Origin: Serripes groenlandicus
Lineage: Eukaryota; Mollusca; Bivalvia; Cardiida; Cardiidae
DNA: 64,000 bases
Direction: 5' to 3'
Assembly: GCA_031761405.1 (NCBI GenBank)
Contig: JASEVX010000011.1
Coordinates: 42,202,411-42,266,410, forward strand
Shown here: positions 47,901-59,900 of the stretch, piece after piece
Layout of the letters: every line of letters begins with the position of its first letter
Numbering within the stretch: position 1 is the stretch's first letter
The notes under the pieces: model-generated
Told to the model about the DNA's origin: nothing
The model's database searches: none
Seen by the model: only the letters and a program-made list of their open reading frames with translations
Translations under genes and position numbers: made by a program

Positions 47901-50900
47901 GCTGTTTTAGAAAAGGGTAGCCACATGTTGTTGTTCCATTTCAGGTGTGACAGCATGCACAGCTACAAATCCCATCTGGTTTGTCAAGACAAGGATACAG
48001 CTCGATCAGAAGTAAGTCATCTTACGTTACTTGTAGAAGGTTACATAAACACCAATTAATATAACTAACCCACACCCAGATAGACTTTTAGAACGAAATA
48101 ATGTACAGCAGACAACTTAACCCTTTTCCACTTATAGACGCTTTCTGACACATCTGCAGCAGATGACTTTTGAAAACATTGTGGCAAAACGAGTAATTCC
48201 TCCTATTGCTACAATGTTTTCACATTTTTGCAGTAACTTTACCTTCATTTACAGTGTTTTTTTTTTTTTTTTTGGCAACATGCTTTCAAAGTCGTCTGCT
48301 GCAGGTATGTGGGAAGGGGTTAAATAGTTTTCTGAAAAATATGGAAGCTGTCTATGAATTAAGGTACAATTTTACAATAGAGTGAACAATTTTGCCACAA
48401 AGTCTTGAAACGTCGTGTTGCACATGTTACTGCATAAGCATCTGCATTTGGGAAAGGGTAACCCTTTCCTCATGGAGAGAGATTTTCCTTATTTTTGTTG
48501 CTATTGATTTGTTGTGGGAGGGAATGGATTAAAGAAAGTTATACTAAGTGATAGAAGTTTACACGAAGCCCACCAGAGCTGTATGATTCAATAGTAATAT
48601 TACAAACTGAAAACCGTAAACACTTAACCCTACAGGTAATTAGTACTTAATGATTCCAGGTAAAACATTCTCCTTTTCCTATCTGTCCATGCCAACACAT
48701 ATTGTACAACAATAATAATAATAATAATAATACTTTATTTTACGAGGGTTAACACAGTTAGTATACACTTAATATCTACCCTGAGGCCCTCGAAATTGTT
48801 TTCGTCAAAGTTCTTAAAAGTAATAATTGTGGCAGAAACATTCTGCTATGAAAATTAACATTTTTATAACTACCTGATATGCTGTGTTTTTGCTATTGGA
48901 GGCAAAATATGTAACATTTTGGAGTTTAATTAGGATAGAATTTGGGGAAAAAGTGAGTAAGGTAAAATTTACTTAGTTAGAACCCACACTGCTTTCAAAA
49001 TTAGGTTTCTACAGAAAAAGCTGCAGCTTTTGTTTTTAAAGACATGTTGGAGGAGGGAATTTGGGAAAGTACAGTTTTATAATAATGATAAAAACATTGT
49101 AAGAAAAGGAGAAATTGCTAGTGAGCAATTCCACATTTCTCAATATTGTTTTCGTAAGTCATATACTGCAAATTTCCTTTACATGAGGGAGCAAGCTTTC
49201 TAAGTCTGACTGTCATTTATACCAAGTCTGTTTTAACTCTGTTGAACATTTGTGCACTTGCTTCTTTCTGGTGATAAAAACTGTTATGTTAAAAGACAAA
49301 ACCTGTAAGGAATCCTTTGATTGCTTTGTTCCAAAATAATTTTTGATCAACTGGCTTGTTTTATCCCAGGGATCTCTATAACTGCAAGTGGTTCATTAAT
49401 TAACAATACACCCTTGTTTTGGAATCTTGTTTATGGCTTATCTGTGCTTATCTGTGTGGTGCAGCTATTGTCTGCAGAGAGTTACAATTGTTGCATTAAC
49501 CCTTTCCCTCCTATAGACGCTTTCTGACGCCTCTGCAGCAGACGGCTATTTGAAAACATAGAGACAAAAGAAGAAATTGCACAAAACGTGCAATTTCTCC
49601 TTTTGCCATAATGTTTTCCACTTTAAGTCATAGGTTATCCATTCAATTATAGAGATTTTCTATGTTTTGACAAAATGTGTTCAAAGTCGTCTGCTGCAGA
49701 ATTGTTGTATCGGGGAAAGGATTAACCTTTTTAGCTCGACTATTCGAAGAATAAGGGGAGCTATTGTAGTCACCCCGGTGTCGGCGTATATTGCCTTACA
49801 ACTACTGATGGCCTACGCCTACAACTTTGAAACTTAGTTTGGATATTGGATATGTTTTCTTCAAATAACCTAGAAATACTTAAACTTAAGTTCATTAAAC
49901 CTGATATGGACATAGGTCATGATCACTTAGTCAACCCACTGTGACCTTTATTACAAAAACACTCCATTTACACCTATGTAAACAATCAAGTACGATAACT
50001 TTATCGAGCATATAATGAAAATTATGGCCCTTTTTTTACTTAGAAATTATGGTTGAAGTTTTGCGTGCAACTATATTAAGAGTCCTTATCTTAGTAACTA
50101 CTTGATGCATTCCATTGAAACCCTTCCCAACCATTACACCTATGTAAATAATCGAGTTAGATAACTCTATCCTGCATATAATGCAAATTATCAACCTTAA
50201 GAAATTCTGGTTAATGTTTTGCATGCAACTACATTAGAGTCCATATCTCAGTAACTAATAAGCGGTGGAATAGTTGAGCGCGCTGTCCTCTGACAGCTCT
50301 TGTTCCACATACAACAAATCTGCAGCAGACGACTTTGAAGTCATCTGGGGGGGGAAAATATGCAAAATCTCTACAAATGAAGATTTAATTACTGAACAGA
50401 ACTGAAAATATTGTGGCAAAAGGAGAAATTGCTTGTTTTGAGCAATTTCTCTTTTTGTCACAATGTTTTCAAAACATGTCTGCTGCAGAGGCGTCAGATA
50501 GTGTCTGTATGAGGGAAAGGGTGATTTAGCATTAATTAGGTAGTCAGGATGTGGTATCTGCCATGTCTCATCTTATTGTATTCACTTGATAGTATTCTAA
50601 GAAAATTCTCCGATTCCAAAGCAGATTTCTTTAAAAACCTCCGGGTGAAAATATAATTAATCCTTTCCTTCATACGACAATTCTGCAGCAGACGACTTTG
50701 AACATATTTTGTCAAAAGTTAGAATTTCTCTATAATTAAATGGATAACCTATGACCAAAAGTGGAAAACATTGTGGCAAAAGGAGAAATTGCACGTTTTG
50801 TGCAATTTCTTCTTTTGTCACTATGTTTTCAAAAAGCCGTCTGCTGCAGAGGCGTCAGAAAGCATCTATATGAGGGAAAGGGTTAATCATTGTTTTCAGA

Positions 50901-53900
50901 AGTTGTCTGATACATAGGCGTCAGAAAGGGTTAATGCTCTATCGTATTGCATTCTCTTGATTTTATACTAGGCACTCATTGCATATTTTCGGTATGGATC
51001 ATTGTGTTATTTTGGCTCTTTCTGCAGGTTTTAACCCTGTAAGATACTTTGCTCTTCCAAAGTGAGAGCAAGGTTTCAGTGGTAAACACTTGACACTTGA
51101 AGGTTAATTTATGAAGGAAGTAGAAAACATTGTGAAAATAGAAGAACTTGTCCATTTTTGGCAATTGACTAAAACAGATAATTGATTTTAGGGGAAGGGT
51201 TGATTTCCTCCTTAATCCTTTCCCACATACAATGATTCTGCAGCAGACGACTTAGAAAACATACCCGAAAGTTATAATTTTTTCTTTGTCTCTAGAATTA
51301 TAAGAATTTTGGCGGAGGCTGATACAATAGCTGTAACAAACAATCATAAACACATTGGCCCTGACTTACATAAATCGGACCTTTTTCCCTATACCCTTTC
51401 CCACATACAACAAATCTGCAGCAGACGACTTTGAAATAAGTAGGGCAAACACATGGAAACTCTATCAATGAAAGTTTAAATATTGAAAAGAGTTGAAAAT
51501 ATCGTGGCAAATGGAGAAATTGCCCGTTTCGAGCTATTTCTTATTTTGTTACAATGTACAATGTACAATGTTTTAAAAAAGTTGTCTGGTGCAGAGGCGT
51601 CAGGAAACATCTATATGTCACGTAAAGCGTTAAGTGATTATAATGATAATGATCAGAATTGATTTAAATCTTTTCGACATCCAGATGCATTTTGCAGAGT
51701 TCTATTAACCCTTTCCCTCATATAGACGCTTTCTGACGCCTCTGCAGCAGACAGCTTTTTGAAAACATAGTGACAAAAGAAGAAATTGCACAAAACATGC
51801 AATTTCCCCTTTTGCCACAATGTTTTCCACTTTTTGTCATAGGTTACGGTATATATTATCATTCAATTATAGAGATTTTTCAATTTTTTGACAAAATATG
51901 TTCCAAGTTGTCTGCTGCAGAATTGTCGTATGGGGGAAAGGGTTGAGATGGTTGCAAAAGCTGAAATGAGTCATGATTATCAATTTTTTCTTCAGTCACA
52001 TTTGTTATCTCGGTTTTTTTTATTAAAAAAATAAGACTATTGTGATATCCTTGGCATTGTCATCACAAAACTTGAATCTTACTTCACAACTCAAAAAAAG
52101 ATACACGTATTCAAATGACACTTCGGTCATGGTGGAGTACCCTTGGGCAAGGCACATCTTCTAGCCTAGTACTGGTTTGTTTACCCAGGGATCATGAATA
52201 AGTGATCTGTCGCCGTGATATAACTGAAATAATGTTGAAAGCGGCGTAAAACCCCAATTAATAAATTCAAATGACACTTGGTACACAGTCATGTTCCTAG
52301 GAACAATAACCATGCTTATACCAAGTTAGTCACACAACATTCAGAAATGCCCTTTTTGTGACTTTAAAAAACTGACAAGCGTTGGCGTTTGCTCAGCAGT
52401 GCTCTTGTTTTGAGTTATCATACTTAAGTTTATTGAGATATCTCCTATTTGCAGACATTTGCTGCAGAATATTTGTTTGTTTGGAAGGGTTGAATAAATT
52501 AATAATTATTAAAACCATCACATCATCAATAGCAAAGTTCTATTTAACCCTTTCCCAAATGCAACAAATCTGCATTTTTGAATATATCTGCTCATCTGTT
52601 ACAAATGTAAGAAAATGCATATTTTGTTTATGCATGTGGGAAAGATTAAACACTTCTGCCACAGTGTTTTCAACTCATCACATTTTTGGCCAGTTGTTTT
52701 CAAAGTCATCTGCTGTAGATGTGTTGTATGTGGGAAAGGGTTCAATACCTTTCCCACATATAGATGCTTTCTGACGCCTCTGCAGCAGACATGGCGACAA
52801 AAGAAGAAATTGCTCAAAACAAGCAATTTCTCCTTTTGTCACCATGTTTTCAACTCTATTCAATTATTGTATTTTCATTTAAAGGGAGTTTCCAATTTTT
52901 TGGGGGTACGTTTTTCTTAGTCGCCTGCTGCAGAATTGTTGTATAAGTATTTCGGAAAGAGTTTAGGCTACGTTAGAAGGAAGTATATATTTTGTAGTGA
53001 CAAGAATCATGTTTAAGCCAGATGATAATTTACTTCTGACCCACATAGCATGTGGCAGGCAGACACGTCTAGTCATGGGACTTTATATTATGATAAATAG
53101 GTATAAATAGTATTGTGATCACATGACTGTTCAAGGGCAATCCCTTTGCTGTTACAGCTGTCATGGTATATAATGCCTTTTCTGAATCCAGGTGTGGTTT
53201 CATGGCTGAAATTCTTTTGAAAAACAGTGTCAAACTCAAATCCCAATATATCGTTACCAATCAGATTCATTGAAATATTATAATTTTTACCTCATACTTT
53301 AAATTTTAAGTCATATGTGCCTTGGAACACAATGTCATGTTATCTCGAAAATTGGAATAGGAATTTCGGTAGATCTACATAGTTGAAGACACTGTCTTGA
53401 GCTGAGCTACCAAAGCCTTAATTAACCCTTTCCCTCATATAGACGCTTTCTGACGCCTCTGCAGCAGACGGCTTTTTAAAAACATAGTGACAAAAGAAGA
53501 AATTGCACAAAACGTGCAATTTCTCCTTTTGCCACAATGTTTTCCACTTTTTGTCATAGGTTATCCATTCAATTATAGAGATTTTCTATGTTTTGACAAA
53601 ATATGTTCAAAGTCGTCTGCTGCAGAGTTGTCGTATGAGGGAAAGGGTTAAATTTGCATCTTCGAAAGAGTTCATTGGCAAACAAACATACTGGGGAATA
53701 GTTACCAGGAATTAGGCCAGAATGATGGAAAAGTTGTTCAGTTCTTACCTTGATCATAATAATATATAGTATTTGTCATCTCTCCTAGAGAGTGAACAGA
53801 CCAGTTTAACCCTTAGCCAACAAACAAGACACTTTCTGCCTCCTTCAAAGCAGATGCCTTTTGAAAACAATATCCAGTGTCTATGCCAGGGAAAGGGTTT

Positions 53901-56900
53901 AGGTTTAAAAACCTTTTCCTTCATTCAATTTTATATGCAGCAGCCATCAGACAATTATTTTAAAAAATTGGTGGAAAAAGGAGACAATTTGCTTGTGCAG
54001 ACTTTTTCCATATACTCTTACCTTGCAAGTATACAGACACTTTCTGATGCCTACATGTTTGCAGCAGACGCCTTCTGAGAACAATGTGGCAAAGGGAGAT
54101 ATCATAGGAGTGCTTTCATATTTTTGTCTAGATATTTTCAAAGTTGTCTGCTGCCAGTTTGTTGTATATGGGAAAGGGTATTTTTTCTTTATTAAATAAA
54201 CCTTATGATTCACCTTCAAACTGTTGCATCTAGACACAACAGCTGTCAGCACTGGCCAAAAATATATGGATTTGAACCTAGATAGACTAGTATGCAAATC
54301 GATGGCTAACGTAAAATGATTGTAACTGTACGTTATTTAAGAAGCGGTTAAACATGTTTCGCGCTTAGCCTATGAAATGGATTATAATTGCTATAAATAA
54401 ATAATTTTTACAACAAAATACTTTGAACACATATTGTAAAAAGGAGAAACTAAACAGTAAACTTTAAAGTGCATTCTCACCAGAGTAACTTTCGGCAGAG
54501 GGTTTGTATTGCTATCAAGGACTGCTCGTGGATCTTGATTTGTGTTAAACCTTCCCTCATTTAACAAATCTGCAGCAGACAACTCTAAAAATGTATGTGT
54601 CATTATTGTAAAAGAACTCGAAATGTTGTGCAATAAGTTTTTAAAAAAGTCAACTTCTGCGGTTGGACCAGTAATACGGGTAACTTACCTAAGAAAGGTC
54701 ATGATAAAACTGAAAAGTTGTTGAAAACGGCGTAATATACCAAACAAACAAACTAAGAAGAAATGGGTCTTATCCTAGTCTTCAATATTTGGTTAGTGCT
54801 AAATTCTTTTCGTTCAATTTAAGTAGGTCAGTAACCAAACTCTTTATCTTGATATATATATATAATATATAAATTATGTAGGTTAACCTAGGGTGATTTT
54901 TTGATAGTATGTCAGTGTACTTGTATTTACAAACAGTTGTGTTCAGTTAAACCAGTCAGACAAACATTTTATTATTATACCCCCAAAAAACAAAGTTTTG
55001 GGGGGGTATATAGGAGTCACTGTGTCGGTCGGTCGGTCGGTCGGTCGGTCGGTATGTCGGTCGGTCGGTCGGAAGCCATATTTTGTCCGGACCATATCTT
55101 AACAATGCAACATAGGATTTGAACGAAACTTCATAGGATGATACAACACATTGAGAGGAAGTGCGGTGTACAGGAACCATAACTCTATTTTATCTAAATA
55201 CAAAGTTATTGCCCTTTATTACTTTTTCTTATTCGTAGAGTCTTGTCCGGAGCATAACTTTAAAACTAATTGTTGGAATTTAATAAAACTTCATAGGATG
55301 ATACAACACATTGAGAGGAAGTGCAGTGTATAGGAACCATAACTCTATTTAATCTAAATAAAGAGTTATTGCCCTTTGTTACTTTTCCTTGTCCGGAGAA
55401 TTACTTAATAACTAATAGATGGAATCTAATAAAACTGCATACAATGGTAGAGCATAATCAGAGGAAGTGCAGTGTACAAGAACCATAACTCTAATTTACA
55501 TAATGACAGAGTTATTGCCCTTTGTTACTTTTTCTTATTCGTAGAGTCTTGTCCAGAGCATAACTTTAAAACTGATTTTTGGAATTTATTAAAACTTCAT
55601 AGGATGATACCACACATTGAGAGGAAGTGCAGTGTACAGGAACCATAACTCTATTTAATCTAAATACCGAGTTATTGCCCTTTGTTACTTTTTCTTGTCC
55701 GGAGAATTACTTAATAACTAACAGATGGAATCTAATAAAACTGCATACAATGGTAGAGCATAATCAGAGGAAGTGCAGTGTACAAGAACCATAACTCTAA
55801 TTTACATAATTACAGAGTTATTGCCCTTTGTTACTTTTTCTTATTCGTAGAGTCTTGTCCAGAGCATAACTTTAAAACAAATTGTTGGAATTTAATTAAA
55901 CTTCATAGGATGATACAACATATTGAGAGGAAGTGCGGTGTACAGGAACCATAACTCTATTTTATCTAAATACAGAGTTATTGCCCTTTGTTACTTTTTC
56001 TTGTCCGTAGAATTACTTAATAACTAATAGATGGAATCTAATAAAACTACATATAATGGTAGAGCATAATCAGAGGAAGTGCAGTGTACAAGAAACATAA
56101 CTCTACTTTACATAATGACAGAGTTATTGCCGTTTGTTACTTTTTCATATTCGTAGAGTCTTGTCCGGAGCATAACTTTAAAACTAATTGTTGGAATTTA
56201 ATAAAACTTCATAGGATGATACAACACATTGAGAGAAAGTGCAGTGTACAGAAACCATAACTCTATTTAATCTAAATACAGAGTTATTGCCCTTTGTTAC
56301 TTTTTCTTGTTTACAGAGTTATGGCCCTTTTGTTGGTCGGTCGTAAACCATATTTTGAGTCAAGGTGCTGTTTTGGGGGTATTTATCATCTTCAGTGATA
56401 TTTCTAGTTAATTTTAGATCCTTCCAAATTGACAATTTTGTTTAAATTATCCCTTTACCACCTGCAGTTGCGTTTTGACGCAATAGCAGCAGACGACTGT
56501 TGAAAACATTGTGACCAAAGGTGAAATTGCTCATGGCCACAATGTTTTCAACTTTATTTAACAATTAATCTATCTTTAAAGTTTAAATAAGATTTATCAG
56601 GTTTTTGTCATCATGATTTCAAGGTCGTCTGCTGCAGATTTGTTGTATGTGGGAGAGTGTTAAAAAAACAAACAAACAAAAATAAAAAAAACAGTAGACA
56701 AATATTTGTATAGTAAGAGGATAAAGGAGAATACATAGTGGGGAATTCGTTCAGTCTAGGTCATGTGATTATGTTTTAAAAACCATTTCCTTCATGCAAA
56801 GGCATATTTAATTTTTAATGCATCCGCAGACACTTTTCAGTCTAGGTCATGTGATTATGGTTTAAAAACCATTTCCTTCATGCAAAGGCATATTTAATTT

Positions 56901-59900
56901 TTAATGCATCCGCAGACACTTTTAAAAATTTGTTGGAAAAAGGAGACAATCTGCTTGTGCAGACTTTTTCCATAATTATATACTTTTACCAAGATCATTA
57001 GATGTTTTCAAATGTGTTGTATGTGGGACAGTGTTAACCCTTTCCCTCATACGACAATTCTACAGCAGACGACTTTGAACATATTTTGTCAAAAAGTAGA
57101 AAATCTCCATAATTGAATGGATAACCTATGACAAAAAGTGGAAAACATTGTGGCAAAAGGAGAAATTGCACGTTTTGTGCAATTTCTTCTTTTGTCACTA
57201 TGTTTTCAAAAGGCCGTCTGCTGCAGAGGCGTCAGAAAGCGTCTATATGAGGGAAAGGGTTAAGGTAGAAAAGAAGTCCTACTTGACCTTGCATTACTCA
57301 TGTGATGTAAACAATATCGTCAATAATGTTTGGGCCATGTTAGCATGGAATGTTTTTATCTGTTGTTAAGGAAGTTAGGCTGATTGTCTGATATGTTCTT
57401 TTTGCCTTGTTTTTCATGGGGATAGCTGTTTGCGCTGTCAAGTGAATCTTTGTAATCTAATACAAGCGATTATTGGCACCTTATAGCTAGAAAACATTGT
57501 GGATAAAGAGACAAAAAATAACATTGCTCAAAAAGAACAATTTCTCCTTTTCCAAAAACTACCTCAGCTGTGTATTGAAACTTTATTTCATCAAGTTTGA
57601 TACATTTTGATTAAATGTTTAGTTTGTTTTCAAAGTAAACAACTTTCCAATTATATCAGACTGTAAACTACAATTTTGTTATAAGATTTGGACCAAGTGC
57701 TGCTGTTCTGCAAAGATCTTAACCATTAAAAAATAAAACAGTGAGAGATAAACGTGTAAAGCTTGCAAAAAAGGAAGAACAAATCATTTGATTTTTGAGA
57801 TGTTATTTATTCGACGATTTTTTTAAATCAACTATACAGTTTGCCCACACCTAGTCACAAACCAGGGTCTTAAAGAACTCTTTATTTTTTCCATCATTAC
57901 ACAAATCTGAAGCAGAGAACTTTAAAAACATCTAGTCCAATTTCCCTGATGTAACACTATCTTCTTTAAGGTGTATTTAAAGCAAATATTTTTCTGACAG
58001 GTAATTTGTTTACAAAAACTTGCAGCAGACGTCTTTGGAAATATCTTGACAAAAATGTGAAAAAACCCTATGAACGAAAGTTTTATTATTGAAAAGTGTT
58101 GAAAACATTATGGAAAAAGGCCACAATGTTTTCCAAAGTCCTCCACTGAAGAGGCGTCCTAAAACATTTGTTTATGGGATAGGATTAACCCTTTCCCTCA
58201 TAAAGACGCTTTCTGACGCCTCTGCAGCAGACCGCTTTTTGAAAACATAGTGACAAAAGAAGAAATTGCTCAAAACGAGCAATTTCTCCTTTTGCCACAA
58301 TGTTTTCCACTTTTAGTCATAGCTAGGTCATCCATTCAATTATAGAGATTTTCTACTTTTTGACCAAATAGGTTCAAAGTCGTCTGCTGCAGAAATGTCG
58401 TATGAGGGAAAGGGTTCATAAAAGTTCTTGTTTTGCTATTTTCAGGAAAAACAACAGTCTAAAAACAATACAATGTGTGAAAGATATTTATACCTCGAAT
58501 GGCATCAAGGGTTTCTACAAAGGCCTCACGGCCTCGTATGTGGGTGTGTCTGAGACAGTTATCCATTTCGTGATATATGAAGCGGTCAAAGCCCATCTCT
58601 TGTCAAAGGGTCAGCCAAGACAGGAGGGCGAACGATCTGGAACGGACTTCCTAAAATTCATGGTGGCAGGAGCAATCTCAAAAACTACAGCAACCTGCAT
58701 AGCCTATCCCCATGGTAAGTGAAACTGGACTTATTATTCACCTTTTTTTTCACAGCAAACACATTGTGACTCATTTTTGAAATTATAAGTGACAAAAGAA
58801 GAAATTGCACAAAACGTGCAATTTCTCCTTTTGCCATAATGTTTTCCACTTCTGTTGGGTTTGGGAGGTCTCAGGGTTATACCAAAAAGGGTAGTAGTTG
58901 CTTTCCCTCTTTGGCACTCTGGATTATTTCGACAGACTCTCTGTTGCCAGGATAGGTGGAACAGAAAAACTGGTAATACCAACAAACATAGTGAGTAACA
59001 CATCTGCCTTAAATGGCTATTCCCAAAATGTTTATAAAGTAATTCAATAATTTGAGCTTTCTGTACAGAGATTGTCCATACCTTTTTGCCTTTATGTTTT
59101 CAATGTTGTTTATGTGAAACAGTTAATTGTCAAAATTAGGACTTCAATAGGTTTTAAAGTAGAAGAGAGCAATAGGTTTTTTTAAAGTAGAAGAGACACA
59201 CTTAAGTGGACAAGGGTTAACCCCTTACCACCTACAGACGCATCTGCAGCAGACGACTTTTGAATACATCAAGACAAAAGGAGAAATTGCTCAAACTGAG
59301 CAATATCTCCTTTTGCCACAATGTTTTCAACTTTTTCAGTAATTATACCTACAATTATAGAGATTTTCCATATTTCTTGTGAAGACACATCAAAGTCGTC
59401 TGCTGCAGATAGATGTATGCTGACAAGGGTTAAAAGAAGACATATATCCAGGATTTCCAAAGAGAAATCTTGCTGAATCTTCTGTGTCTCTTATTTAGAT
59501 ACTGTGTATATTCAGAAACAGTTGTATACAAAGTAGCCATATTCTTGCTTGTTACAGTGAAGCTCCAATCAACTGTCTGTACTTTGATTTCTTAATGGTA
59601 TGCTCACTTGGCAGGAAAAAAGTACAATACATTCATCCACTTAATAAACTTGACTCTTTCGTGTATTGATACATTAGTAATATTTCACACTTGAAAAGTC
59701 TAATCAAGTACAGACAAGTGTAGGAACCTTCTCGCAACTGTTCTTTTGGATTGAGCAGTTTCTCCGTTAGCCACCATGTTTTCAACTAAATGTCATTTAA
59801 TTTATATTTTGCATATTTTGTTTTTGCTGTCTATAAAGTCATCTGTTGTATGTGGGAAAGGGTAATTGGATTAGTTTCCTGTTTTAAAGGGTCTATAAAG

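Noticed and set aside
57148..57369. Recurrent peptide [20 protein letters not shown] and relatives at many positions
   Set aside because: It is a translation of the central palindrome and right arm of family A, on whichever strand runs that way; not a protein family.
58402..58445. Upstream ATG extending carrier exon 6 (MRERVHKSS...)
   Set aside because: The extension is family A sequence plus the polypyrimidine tract; homology starts exactly at the acceptor.
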